The translations under genes and the position numbers were made by a program. The notes beneath the pieces are model-generated. The model made no database searches and was not told the origin of the DNA. It saw only the letters and a program-made list of their open reading frames with translations. Shown in pieces: positions 1 through 12,336 of a stretch of 64,000 nt of DNA. The first letter of the stretch is position 1; every line of letters begins with the position of its first letter. The stretch is taken from NCBI GenBank assembly GCA_015956445.1, contig WIUZ02000015.1, positions 584,001 through 648,000 on the forward strand. Direction: 5' to 3'. The stretch is from Thelephora terrestris. Its lineage: Eukaryota; Basidiomycota; Agaricomycetes; Thelephorales; Thelephoraceae.

Positions 1-515
1 TGAGGAATAACACCGAAGAGCCCCAATCCACATCCGCGCACAACATACCCCAATAAAACACCTTCCCAGTCGACCCTCCCCATCTCCGCTTATGTGCGAG
101 AGGCCGTATCGTGCGCAGAGGCATCGGCAAAGGTTCGATACAATGGCCCGAGTGAAGGGTTCGCGTTCGCAAACTGGGGCTCGGGCGATCGTTCGCAGTG
201 GAACCATAGAAAGGTCTCACGCGAAACCATTGCTTCTAGTCTATCATGGTCGGGTAGGAAGAAGTGGGGGTGGTGACGTTGACGCTAGATCCTGGTTCTG
301 TAAGGCGGATGTCCGCGCTAGCTGTGACTTACCGGTTCCCTGGGTGGTGCAAGCTCATACGCGTGATGTAAATATTCCGGCTTGGTGTCACTTGTAGACG
401 AGAACCGGGGGAACGCCCTCATTTTGTCAAAAACTTGTATTGCAAAGTCCATTTACATCAATCACTCCAACGAATAACTCGGTTTTACCCACGTATACTC
501 TGCTGATCTACGTCG
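1..515. repeat. Duplicated block, copy 1 (left end cut by window)
   Basis: This stretch matches 17488-17996 over about 500 bases with scattered substitutions. The shared block includes the same runs near 25-160 (AGAGCCCCAATCCACATCC), and similarity stops near 515 and 17996. In the second copy the block lies directly downstream of a DPH4 fragment, so an intact DPH4 gene may lie just left of base 1. That last point is inference. No convincing gene is seen within the block itself. Confidence 0.85.
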
Positions 516-2460
516 CCCTCTTGGCCAGAGCTTTGGCGGCCAGCCAAACTGCAAACGTTGCTGCGCTTTTCCAGATCCAATCTTTGTAATTGGCGATCTT
601 GAGTTACCCATCTTCCTCAACGAGAGTGAATCGTAATCGAGCTGGGTGCCGTAAATGGTCGAGCATGTGGCTGAAGTCTGGGCTGTCGTTACGCGTTGTG
701 ATCTGAGATGGTGCGAGGGGTACACCTGGAGAAGGGAGAAAGTGGAGGACAACTTTCCCTAGAGCTTCGATTACTTCGTGTTGAATGACCTACAGGGGGC
801 AAACATCAGTCAGTGATCGCGGAGGTAACGCTGTTATAATTTCTTGGTGTTGGATGCGCACGTCAATTTTGGTCAGTAAGGAATATAGCGGTGCATACCT
901 CTCGAAGTGCGCTTACTTCACCTCATTGTGGTGGTCAGCACTCATGGGGAACGTTTAGAACTTGTAGTCATTCGTGATGAACCGCCTGACTTGTTCAATG
1001 AGATCGAGAGAGAGGTAGGCGTCAAGGGAATCCTTAGAGGTTTTCAATTGAGGGGGTGTAGCCTTGCCGTTCCGAATACAGGTGGTTTATGGTTGTGGCG
1101 CGGTGATGGGTGTGGGTATGAAGTTGCTCAGGTGCCCCGTGGTGATTGCTTATAAGGGGATCTAAGTCATGGCTAGACCATAATCACAATCTGCTAGTAC
1201 GTTTTGATGATACCAGATACCCCATCCTGATTGGATCTCCCGTCGAGGTCCGAGCCCAGTTAAGGATAACGCATACGCCCTTGAAGTAACATCCAGTTAG
1301 CGCTTCCCGCGGTGTTGCATCTGTCAAGGTTGACTCAACCACATCTCAGAGATAGATGGACTCCCTCGGTGCTCCAGGGCCTGTTGGCGACGTAAGATCC
1401 CGCGCTAGGGTTGGTGGCAATTTGATCAGGAGTAGCGGGTGTTTTGCTCCCTGCGGAGGATATTGTCCTCCCAATCAACAGGTGGAGGTGACCATCTCGC
1501 TCGATCAAACCCGTCCCCAGCGGAGTGCCACGATGGTCTATCATTGTCGTGCAAACCGACGCAGAGAACAGATACCCGTTCTGAGTGGCCTGAAGTGCGT
1601 CAAAGTCGGTTTCTGTGATGCTCATGAAAGCCCCCTGACTTCCCCAAGGACGGTGAAAGACAGGTTGCGAACCGTTGCGAACGACCGAACAGGGTGACCT
1701 CAAGAGTTCAACTATTCGTGTACAAGGGTCGATGCATCTTGATAAACCTCTGGGTGAGCATGCGATAATACTAGACAGGTAGGTAAGAGAACGCACGAAG
1801 AACAATAGAAGCTTCCAGGCTCGTGATGGCGAAAACACCCTCTCCCATTCACGGCTGCTTCAACGAACTGTCGTCGAAGGTATCTACAAATCCTGCGAGG
1901 CAAATTGATCAACAACACAACTAAGCAGCGACGGGCATTCACTCACTGCGTTTGGAATCACCGAGCACAGCTAAGTTCTTCCTTGCTAGTCGCGTCCTTT
2001 CAACCCCAGCAGTAAGCCCCCTTTCCTCCTTCCAGCCAACGGAGACAGAGACACGATCCTTCTTCCTTAACCTAAAAGCCGCACAGAATGACAAGACGAC
2101 TCGAATGTCCCTCTTCAATGGCGAGGTGAAGAATTGCGATGCGATCCGCGTCGAGTGTTCCTGACGGACGGAAGTCAAAGTCAATCTGGAGGGGGGAGAG
2201 CCCAGAGGATTGTGTCGTTGGTGATGAAAGGTCGGGTCCCGGCGGCGAGTTCACCGTAGTGGCAGTAGATCAACATGTGAGCTTCGGTGAGCACCTGAAG
2301 ATGTGCCCCGTTCGTGTACTTCCACATAGATTTGCGGAACTGGGAAACGCTAACATGAATTCTGAACTTGAAAAGATTAACCCTGAGGCCATAGGCATCG
2401 TTCGTCGCGGCTCAAGCGCCCGACGTCAAAGGCCCCGTGTTTTCCATGTGGCCCTGTCTC
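516..2460. other. Unassigned region upstream of the receptor gene
   Basis: No gene can be recognised here. Weak coding-like signals exist on the minus strand at about 500-800 (two short open segments separated by a possible intron) and at about 1335-1624 (a possible 95-residue frame starting with MSITETD). On the plus strand there is an open frame at 907-1155. None shows a known motif or a supported start. The last few hundred bases before 2522 probably hold the promoter of the receptor gene, but no clear TATA element was found. Confidence 0.35.
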
Positions 2461-2521
2461 TCGAATGATCAGCGCACCTCTCTGCGCTTCTCTGCCCCCC
2501 ACGCCCACGCGAAAAAACCCG

Positions 2522-5500
2522 ATGCCCGGCAAAAAGTCCAAGAACTGGTTCAAATCCTTCACAGCCCGCTCGTCGGGAAACCCAACTAACACCGCCGTCG
2601 ATCCCCTCGGCCCTGCACTAAACATCGACCCCAAAGTTGAAGGAAACCATCCTCGTCACGAGCTGGGCGGAGGTCGACCTGATTTGACGACGATCCCAGG
2701 CGATGACAGCCCTAAGCCCACACAGATCGCATTTCGAGACAGCGAGCAAGAACCTTCCGTACCAGGGCCCTCGACTGCAGTTGCAGGTCACGATTTCGAA
2801 CAGAACGATCACACCGCAAGTGAGTGCTGCTGATCTGTACCATCTCCGCCGATGTCCATTCCGATCCCCTGCCTTCGTCCATCAGGTGGAACCATCGGCC
2901 ATATAAGCCAGGAAGTTGAACCAGAGATGAAACCCAAGGGTGCGTGTTAATGACTTTGCTTCTTTTGTATTACTATATAATCTACCAGTTCTAGTTCTAG
3001 AACAAGACCACAGATACGGAACGCCGGAAGCTACAAACAATCGCACCGATGTCGAGAAGGCGTCCGAGAGCGGATTTGGTCCGCTCAGATCTCTCCTTGG
3101 GTCTATCTCTACCGCGTACGCGAACCACAAAGTTAGTCCACAACCCGCACTAAAATTCCTGCTTTGACCGACCACTCTGTAGGAACCCTCTGCCGTTAAG
3201 AAGAAGGCCGAAGGGCTCATCTTACGTGTAGCCTCGCTGGATGAGCTTTTCGGGACACCCCCAAGTGACGTGGCTGAGCAGAGACGCCGGCCTGCAGTGA
3301 TAAAGTACGATATTATCTCCCATCCCGCTCTGTGCTGACTTCCTTGTAGAGAGCTCAAGGAAATCGAGGATAAATTGTGGCGGTTGTCTGGAGAACCGAG
3401 GATGGAGTGGCTCATCGATCACGCTCAACACGATGAAGATGTTTCCAGGCTTCTTGAGGATATGCGAGAGACGATCTTCCGCTACCAGGTGCGTTTTTGA
3501 GGTGACACTTTTTCAACGTTAACAAGGACAGCAGATGGCGCGACGAACGCAAATTGACGATCAAGTACTCTCAATGGTGGGTGCACTAATTACATCTGCG
3601 TCAGCGAAATAACCTCTCTCTGTAGGACTCAGGTCGGAATGCCACCCGCTCCAGCGTTTTCGATGGCGCTTGCTTATCATGATTTCCTCTGACAGGTGAT
3701 GCTGCCATCATTGACAAGCTTTATCGCGCGCGAAAGGCCGAGTATCGACATAGTAACCGTGACCGTTGTCTCAAGGGGACCCGTATAACCGTCCTGGACG
3801 AGATAGAGCTTTGGGCGCGCGACTTTGACAGGCCCCCTATCTACTGGTTGAATGGGCTCGCGGGGATGGGGAAGAGCACCATCGCACAGACAATCGCCGA
3901 GAGGATGTTCGCGGACGGACAACTTGGCGCCTCCTTCTTCTGTTCACGGGACTTTGAGGACCGAAGGAACCTCGAGTTCATCTTCCCCACCATAGCAGCT
4001 CAACTCTGTCGGAGGTACCCCAAATTTCGGTCTATTCTCATCCCTTTGGTGCGGGCGGATTCAGGAATCGTCGACGAGACCCTGGATGGCCAGATGAACA
4101 AGTTGTTAGTTCAGCCCCTTGTGAAGTCTGGCATCTCAACTGTGGTTGTGATTGACGCGCTGGACGAATGCCAAGATGAAAAACCCACTTCGGCCATCTT
4201 ATCTGCCCTTGGCCCATTTATGAAACAAATCCCCAAGGTCAAGTTCTTTGTCACCGGTCGCCCAGAACCATGCATCCAAAACGCCTTTCGTCACTCACTG
4301 TCGACCAAATCAAGAGACATATTCATCCTCCACGAGGTCGAGCCAGACCAAGTCAACAGCGACATACAGCTGTTTTACAAACACAGGTGCTCTGAAATTA
4401 GGAGCCACCGACCTGGCTTGGATGGCTGGCCGACCGAAGAACAGCTGCATCTGCTGACTGAACGTGCGGCAGGACTTTTTATCTATGCCATGGCCACGGT
4501 CAGGTTTATTGACCACAACATCAAGAACCCCCGGACACAGCTGGACCTGCTGATACAATCACAAGAAAGTGCATCCGAGGGGAGGACCAAACTTAGGGGA
4601 GACACAACACTTGATTCACTATACATGGCAATTTTCCACAACGCCTTCTGTGACAATGACCCGGAGGACGATACCAGGGTCCGGTCCGTTCTTGGCACTG
4701 TGTTCTTTGCCACACATCCCCTCTCTCCTGCCACCATTGCTACACTCCTGGGCCTTGATCTTGGAGACGTGTTACCCCTCCTATCGTCATTACACTCACT
4801 CCTCATTCTCTCAGACAACATTGATCACCCTGTTCAGCCCTTCCACAAGTCTTTCTATGATTTCATCATTGATCCAAACCGATGTGACAATCCAAGGTTT
4901 TGCCTCTCCCCTCCTGATCAACATGCAGAACTTGTGGTCAAGTGTCTTGAACTAATGAACCAAAAGCTGGGGCAGAGTGCTGAAGGGCTGGCCAAAATGA
5001 CATTGGATCATGCCTGTAATTCATGGCTCAACCACCTCAGAAAAACAACATCAACGCAAAATGCCAAAATCTTGCCTGTCATGTACCTTTTTCTGGGGGG
5101 AAATTTCCGGTTTTGGCTAGAAAGACATTATGGGTATGTCAGGAGGCTTGATCAAATTGCGGCAATAAACAAATGGTTGGGTGTATGTCATATTTCATCA
5201 CTTGGCCTATGCCCAGGAATTTACTGGATTAGGTCCAGATGCCACAGACTCCACATCTCTCCAATTTCCCTGAAGCCTTACTCCTGAAACTCCCTCAAGT
5301 GGCATCCTGCAATTCCAGCTTGACCAGAGCAAGAAATTTCAGTGCTTCAGATGAGTCTCAATCCCCCCTGTGGCTCATTTCCTTGGATAAGGCTGAGATC
5401 AACCATTTGGACCAGGTAAGTCCTTGAGTGGTCTGGTTCAATCTACCTTTAATTGCAGGTGTAGGTGCTGGAGCAGGGTTCTGTTGGTGGGGAGGAACAA

Positions 5501-6622
5501 GCAAGTCTTTTGGACAAATTGTGGAGATTATGCAAGGATTTCCAAGATGTCCCAGAATCTGTCAAAATTCTGGACTGCAACAATGTATCTGAGACACTTC
5601 CCATGCATGTTGGTCTGAGTGCAGTGGTGTTCAAAGGAATTTACCAGGGTTGTTCAGTGGCTGTCAAGGTTCTGCATGCCAGTAACCGCAATAATAAATT
5701 CAGAGTCAGTTTCATTGTGCTGCTTGATTCTAGGGGTGAAATCTTCTGACCAGCGACCCAGGACTTCTGCAAAGAGGCAGTGATTTGGAGACACCTTCAT
5801 CATCCCAACATTGTTCCATTGATTGGTGTTATAATCAGCCCAGGACAGTGTTTGTTGGTTTCTGACTGGGTGGATAATGGGACAATCAATCAATTCATCA
5901 AAATGAACCCAGATGCCAACCGCATTGACCTTGTGGGTTTCTATGTCATCTTGGTATTGCAGAATCTCACTCCACAGCTACCCAGCTTATTGATGTTGTG
6001 GAGGGTCTGATGTATATGCACAATCTTTCTATTGTGCATGGGGGCTTGAGCATGGTGGGTAACTGCTCAATCAGGCTGGCTCCCTGTTATATGACAGCAT
6101 TCACAGGAAAAGATCCTCATAACTCAGAGTGATCATGCTTGTCTTATAGGCTTTGGCAATGCTACAACTGCCGGATCCCTGCGACACTTAAGCCTTTATG
6201 ATGTGATTGGAAACTCTGGCCTCTATGGGCAAGGGGGTCAATTTTGGATGATCTACAGACAAGACGAGATCAGAGTGGCTGGGTTAACTAAGGAGCTGGA
6301 TGTCTATGCCCTGGGGCTGGTCATTTATGAGGTTCGTATGTTTATATACATATAGCTCTGGAAATAGCCCTAAAAAGCAGAACTGGGGCAGGTTTTGTGT
6401 GGGTTCACTCCCATTCATGATCCTCGGGCGTGGTGGGATTTTCTGAGGAAGGAAAGAGCAAAACCAGAGGATGCAGCAGGTCTTGGATTCACTGATGGGC
6501 TGTGGGAGACCCTTGAACAGTGCTGGTTAGTTGACCCAAAGAAGCGACCAACACTCAGGGAAGTCCTTGCATGCCTGAGGAAAATTGCACCAAGCTGGGG
6601 TAACAGACAGGCAGTAGTTTGA
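2522..6622 (+). CDS. NACHT (STAND/NLR-type) receptor fused to a C-terminal pseudokinase
   Basis: About 1,130 residues in roughly 14 exons. Exons that keep frame: 2522-2819, 2886-2939, 3001-3131, 3183-3304, 3350-3488, 3535-3576, 3696-5182, 5233-5415, 5465-5704, 5762-5932, 5986-6054, 6107-6331, 6392-6622. Splicing between 3577 and 3695 is unresolved. Order: basic N-terminus, helical region typical of agaricomycete receptors, NACHT NTPase with Walker A GLAGMGKST (near 3853) and Walker B VVVIDALDE (near 4143), winged-helix-like segment, then a kinase fold. In the kinase fold the ATP-binding lysine (VAVKVL) and the alpha-C glutamate (CKEAV) remain. HRD/HGD reads HGG, DFG reads GFG, the catalytic-loop Asn is replaced and APE is not recognisable, so catalysis is unlikely. 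Fungal NLRs usually end in WD40, ankyrin or TPR repeats; none is seen. Role as an intracellular sensor is inferred from the family. It could instead be two genes, but frame is kept across the 5183-5232 and 5416-5464 introns. Confidence 0.78.
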
Positions 6623-7377
6623 TGTTTAACAGTGTCCTTGACCATGTTTGTTCAATGGGTTATTTCAGTTCAGGCTTTCAATGTTTATATCATGTTGTAA
6701 AACCATAGGGTGACTGGTGGAAACTGCTGCTCAACATGGTGATGTATACTGTAGAACCTTGAGGGACCCACTGAATAATAGTCTACCTAATCGCACCCTT
6801 CTGAGCAGAGCTGAGTTCTTGTAATATATGTCTCCTTGCTTCAATCATTCCAGCCTTCACCAAGACTGCTAATCTTATTGTTTCTGGGCTGTACACCTTG
6901 GACAGTGTACTGATATTGTTGTTCCCCATCAATGTCCCCACGATATTTGGCATCCCCTCTGTTTCTACCTTGTATCAACAGCATCTATATTCCAACCATT
7001 GCAGCAGTGAAATGAATACACAGATGCCTTGGCAGATCCAACACCACCAGGTAGGCTACCAAGACTAGTCAGGGAGTTGTCATATCAGGCTCGTTTGGAG
7101 GAATTGAGACTGACTCCCACAAGGTTAACACTTGGGCAATGGGACGTTGAACTGCTGCTATCCGGGCGGAGTCGGGACACGACCAGAATAGCAGGAGTGA
7201 AGGTGGGGGGTCACCGGTTGTGCAGAGGTTGGGAAAGGGGGAGAAGCTAGAGAGAGGAGAGGGAACCATGGTAGGTCACGACATTGTCAGGACGAGAGGG
7301 AGAACTCTGTACTAGCAAACTCCTGCTAGATGATGACAATGAGCTAGGGGGCTAGTGGATGATGGGCTAGGAGGCTA

Positions 7378-7432
7378 GGGGGCTATTGGAACTATGGGGC
7401 TATTGGAACTATGGGGCTATTGGAATCGATGT
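7378..7432. repeat. 17-bp minisatellite, three units
   Basis: The unit GGGGCTATTGGAACTAT occurs twice in tandem, followed by a third changed unit ending in ATCGA. Looser GGGGGCTAG-type relatives precede it from about 7330. Confidence 0.85.
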
Positions 7433-8369
7433 CAGAGCAAGGAGCTGGAGGTTTTCGATGATCAGGTCGTTCAGGCAGAAGGCAAAAGAGGTGTGGAGAG
7501 GCCCAGGGGGTTTCTTGTTCGTTCACTAGCTAGTACAGAGTATTTATTGGTAAAGACAGTGCGATCTACGTGAAAGAGATGGGAAAAGTAGCAAACAAAT
7601 GGAGAAATGGTGGGAGAATAAGAACAGGTAAATAGAAGGGGATAAACGAGGGTCTGACACAAGGTAGGGATGTGAACAGTTCATCAGGAGGCCAGAACGA
7701 GGCTGGGACAGGTCTTACCGAGAGGATGGAGCAATTGTGAGAAACAGGACCAAAAGGGGAAGTCTATGAGTTTGAGATCAAAAGATCGTAACCGGGCAGG
7801 AGATTGGGAGCAGTTGAAGATGATTGGCAAGCAAGAGGGGATGGGTTGATGTCAGCGTGCTGAATTTTTATCTCTTTTTCAAACCTTTTTCACCCAACTT
7901 TCGCCCACATTCCTTACCCCCATTTCTTCTTATCTTATCAGTTCCCTTATCACGACGCACATGTCCTAGGAAAGACAAAGACAAGCTGATGATATTACAG
8001 GCGACCAACGATGAAGAACATGAGACGACTAGTCGGCGGAGTGGAATCCGCACAACGCTACAAGCAGACTACTATGCATACGGATTCACCCACGGAACTC
8101 TCCCCAGTATGCTTCATCAACAGAAGCAGTTCCCTCCACCTCCTCCAAGGCACTCTCGCCGGTTCCCGCGTCGACCATCGCGACGGCCCGATCCGCTTCC
8201 AGACGAACTTCGGCACGAAGGCGGTCTCTCGCTAAATCGAGAGCAATAGCTGCAGCCCAGAAAATATATTTATTCCTGTTACTTGACACCTCTAAAATAC
8301 AAATTGTTGTGTTGGCCTTGACCAATTATAATTGTTCATTTGTCCTTTTCCAGATTTATAATTGTGCAA

Positions 8370-8765
8370 TCGTTGGCCATCCGTACAATCCGTTGTTTCG
8401 GACTCATGGTTGAGGTGGGCCCATTGTTTCGGACCAGCAGTTTGCCTTATACCGTTGTTTTGGACCAATGATTTTTCCAGTCCCATTGTTTCGGTTCTCC
8501 CCATCAGTTCACCTGGCACCTTGCAAATTACCTCTCGCATGGGTTTGCATGCGGATGGCACCGGTGAGCGCTATCTACCATGTGGATCTTCCTGCGCCTC
8601 GGCTCTGCCACGTGGATCCTCGTGAACTCCTGTGCTTGGTGGCGCCCTTGAGCCGACATACTTGTGGACTCACGTGCTTGGGCTCTGCCAGTTGGCGCCC
8701 TTGAGCCGACATACAGCACAGTTGTTGTCCAAGCTCAGTTCCTGCTGTTGGCGCCAATGACCCAA
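8370..8765. repeat. Short direct repeats (GTTTCGGAC and TTGGCGCC motifs)
   Basis: Between 8390 and 8500 the motif TTGTTTCGGAC or TTGTTTTGGAC recurs about every 25-40 bases. From 8638 to 8714 a 23-base string ending in GCCCTTGAGCCGACATAC occurs twice. A third TGGCGCC follows near 8751. These may be remnants of a mobile element end, but no paired end was found. Confidence 0.6.
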
Positions 8766-9130
8766 CAGTGTGAACAGAGCTGTTTTTTGAGAGACTAACA
8801 TTACAACCTTTGTACCGTGCTTTTTTATGTTGCAGCTTCCATACACTTAACTTATGACTTATCGCTTGCTTAATACAATATCCACTTAATTCATACATGT
8901 TATTGTGAACAATGGTTGACCATTGACGTTCTCGACTTAACAGAACGGGCTACACCGTCGGTCGAGTTGATCGCCAACCGCGCATTGTGATATGTCACGT
9001 TTCTTATGTCGCGCCTCTCATATACTTAGGTTTGAGATCTAATTCCCAACGGTTCCCATATACTACTTCGAGTAACAAAGAAACACCATCTTATTTCACT
9101 TCGAGAGGACAAATAGCTCAGAGGCGTAGA

Positions 9131-11010
9131 CTAAGTACATAGGTTGGAGAATACCCAGGCGACATCATCAGCAAATAGTTCATAGTCAGTACGGATACTA
9201 CCCTCTGGGTTCTCTTCCTCGAGGATCTTGAACCACCAATACACTTGCATGACGACATTGAGGATTCCATTGATGCGAGGGGCAAGGAGGCTACCCCACC
9301 CTCCCTTGACTGCGCGAGAGACTTCAGTACGCTCAAATGACCTCCAGGGGGGTTGAATAGTGGCCCACCAAGTAAAGATCGAGTCCACGAAGTCTGAGAA
9401 GCTCCAGCCTCCCTTTGTGTAATCTGGAAGACCTTCGGGGCGGGCTTTGCTAGACCATAGAGCAATCTCGGCCGGTCTCCCGGCAGTGGGGAGTGAACCA
9501 CCTTTCCCAGAATCGTTGAAGACCTCGAAATTGATGTAGTGGAAAAGGACCTGGCGAAACCGAGCATCTCTGACCTCATTGAGATACTGGTATATGTTGA
9601 CCATCCGTCTTCCTTTCCCATGGCGGAGGAGGAAGTCGGGAACAACGCCCGCCTCGATGACGTTCGATGATGCCGGGGAGGAGGGAGAATCGGAAGGAAT
9701 AATGTTATTTGACGATGCAGGAGGAGAGGGAGAGTTGGGTACGATCGTTGTGGTGATGGTGGTGGAAGATGTTGCCCCGATGCCAGGGTCCACAACTGTA
9801 GTGCTGGCGTCATCAGGAGGAAGCATCCTAGCACCAGTTACCAGTGGGATGTCTGCATCATTGACAACGGCAGGCGTTGACTTAGCATCCGCAGGAACCG
9901 GGGTATCGGATTCGGGAGTGGGGGTATCTGCCGTTGGAACATCCGGAGGACTCAGGAGAGTTGGATCAGAGACGACCAGGGGCTGCTGAACTGCCGCAGC
10001 AGGAGCTGGGGAGGCTAAGCTCATGCCCAAGTCTGGAACGGGGAGCCGGATGGAGGAGCGAGTGACCCTAGAGGTTTGCTGACGTTTGGCTTGTCTGGGG
10101 GGATTGGAAGATATCGACTCTCCGGACGAAGATCCGTCGCCACTGCAGCTGCCGGGATTGTCGTCTTCGCTTCCCACATCTTCAAGGTGAGGGACGGGAT
10201 GCAACCCGGCACTGTGTTTGCGTTTATTGAGACCTAATACTGACTCTGGTGGGAGCTTTTTGGTTGGGAGCGGACGGTACGTTCCTCCGTACTTGACGGT
10301 TAGGGGTCGTATGTGTGTAGAAGGAGGACCATCAGCAGTCCCCACGTTGTCGATGATGGGTACGGAGTCAGGAAGAGCAACGGGTTGAGAGACTTGTGAC
10401 ATGTCGCCGAGCAAAGGATTGTTGCCGAGCAAAGAATTGTCCCCTCGCAGCAGCTGATCTGAAATGGACTCGTTAGCTACGTCCGTTGACCCAGTCCGCA
10501 CAACGCAACTCACCAGTCTCATGTGCATACTTCAAGAACGGACCTGCCACCCCAGAATTAAATGCCTCTTCATCCCACTGCGTCCAGTCCCGTGTAGAAT
10601 CGCGCTCTCCAGGCCACCAATGAACACTTTTCGGGCGTTAGCAATGTAGGGATTTGAGAGGGAAGTTGAATACTCACGCTGTAAAAAACCCTCCACCAGG
10701 ATCGTCCTTTTCGGCTGACCCTGCAATCATAGAGACGTAGCAGCCTGCATAGGTACCAATTGCTTGAAGGAGGGGGTGGACGGCGTCAAAAAGAGTATCA
10801 CGAGCCCTACACATTCATGCGTAAGTCAAAGGCCTGGAAATACAGTAACACGACATACCGGGATACGTCATCCGATGAGGAGATATCCTCCAACCCCAAA
10901 GACCACTCTTCGGCATCTGTGTCGTGCTGGGCCGCTGCCTTCTCGTCGAGTTGTTCCTTGAGGTGTGAATAGTTGCTTGTGTATAAGGCCTTCCCCACGT
11001 CGAATCGCAT
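9131..11010 (-). CDS. Unrecognised multi-exon protein
   Basis: Four or more exons keep one frame. The first begins at the ATG at 11010 (MRFDVGKALYTS) and ends near 10859 at a GTATGT donor. The second runs from about 10808 to 10679. The third (VHWWPGERDSTRDWTQWDEE) ends near 10527. The last, large exon runs from about 10472 to the stop at 9131. The middle of the protein is Pro/Ser/Thr-rich and the final 150 residues are a folded, Trp-rich segment (FTWWATIQPPWRSFE, VMQVYWWFKILEEE). I do not recognise the family and assign no function. An upstream exon cannot be excluded. Several open frames on the opposite strand here are shadows. Confidence 0.6.
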
Positions 11011-11129
11011 ATTCAATCTCTGAGCGCTGTTCAAGTCACTGGAGTCAGGGCACCGGATCGCAAGAGACCGTCAACATCTGCGACACGTACGTCTACTTCT
11101 TGCTCCCCATGTCTGACACACTCATCTTG

Positions 11130-11361
11130 AACCGATCATCAGGGCTAGTTGTCCCGTGCAACCAGGTACCTACTCCTTCAAGTACAATGTCCAGTTGCCT
11201 GAGGGGGTCTCTACCAGTGAGTTCTCCAAACGTCCATCGGCCGACTTTGACTTACTGTGTTCCGTAGACGAAATCAACATCCTCACCAACGGATACTCTC
11301 CTTCCTACGACTCTCCTTCCTACGGGCTCCTATTCTGCTTCGATTTCACTCCGGAGTAGAC
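11130..11361 (+). other. Coding-like fragment, possibly ML (MD-2-like lipid-binding) related
   Basis: A plus-strand frame reads CPVQPGTYSFKYNVQLPEG, which resembles the central strand pair of secreted ML-domain lipid-transfer proteins. It is followed by a possible intron (11219 to about 11269, GTGAGT...GTAG) and ends at a stop at 11359. Neither a signal peptide nor the usual first exons were found upstream, where the divergent gene begins. It may be a gene remnant. Confidence 0.25.
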
Positions 11362-12336
11362 TTGCCCCGTGTCGATCGCTGCCCAGTGGCTTTTTCCTCT
11401 TTTGAATGTCGTTGTATCCTTATGGACGATCTACCGTAACGACTCTGTACACCCAACGCTGTACATGCCTTGCGTCATGATGTCCTCGATCTTGTTTTCG
11501 TTTTTCCTAGCTCTTTGTGCGGAGGGACTTCCGCGAAAATCGTTTCCCGGATCCCACCTGTCCTCAGAGTAAATCCGCGGTTCACTCAAGCATGTCTCAC
11601 AGTAAGTATTACACACGGCCCTAAACGCACATCGAATACGACCGCCATCTGTACAACGGATATTAGTAAGGGCTACCACTGCGACTGATGTTACATTCCA
11701 CCCGTTTCATTGGCCGTGGGCCGAGGCCGTGCGACCCGCCAAACTTTCTCAGCCGTTTCCAAATTGACATCCTCCAGCGGGACATGCAGGGGTACCAAGG
11801 TATGGCAATACCTCGATTCGAAAGCTGTCGTCACTCTACATTTTCGACCAGATGCTGCACGAGCTCTTGGTGAAATTGGGATGCCACCTGGGCCCGAGAA
11901 TTGTAAGTACATCAGATCGGATCCCATTCCTCATTCCCGAGTGAAGTTTCACATCGATCCGACAGCTTGGACGTTGTCGATGATGTTAATGGAATGTTTT
12001 CAGGAGGGAAGGAAAAACTGAATGTGTTTGAAGATCCGTGGGGGTGGTGTGGCAAAATAGGTGAACACGAGTGACATTTTGCGACACGGGACGGGGGAGA
12101 TTTGCCTAAGTGGACGAGCGGCTCTTTTAATCCAACTGTTGGAGACGATTGTCAGGAACATGGTATTTTTAAACTTTTTATAACACGCTCTTTCTTCGAA
12201 CTCTTCTTACCATTTCTTATGTTTTGAATGCTTCACATTCCTTATCCTTCACACCATTCATCAAAACACACATAACGCGCATACATTCATGGCAATACGG
12301 AACCACAACGAGCTATACAGTTCTATCCTAATCCCA
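11362..12336. other. Intergenic stretch, nothing recognised
   Basis: Short open frames on both strands have no motif, and no splice-consistent gene model was found. About 12140-12300 is AT-rich and could be 3' flanking sequence of the minus-strand gene that ends at 12337. Confidence 0.4.

Larger units (their letters stand above)
6623..9130. other. Gene-poor region after the receptor gene
   Basis: No supported gene. The first 400 bases continue the CpG-poor composition of the receptor 3' half and probably include its 3' UTR. A 17-bp minisatellite lies near 7380 and short direct repeats at 8360-8765. An open frame at 7824-8249 (plus) is proline/arginine-rich at its end and has no recognisable domain. 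Confidence 0.5.

Noticed and set aside
8740-8790. TTGGCGCC motif as a retroelement primer-binding site
   Set aside because: No adjacent LTR end or downstream coding sequence; the motif is part of a local short repeat.
9118-9989. Long open frames at 9118-9834 (minus) and 9579-9989 (plus)
   Set aside because: They overlap the exon of the 9131-11010 gene in other frames and show no domain or splice logic of their own.
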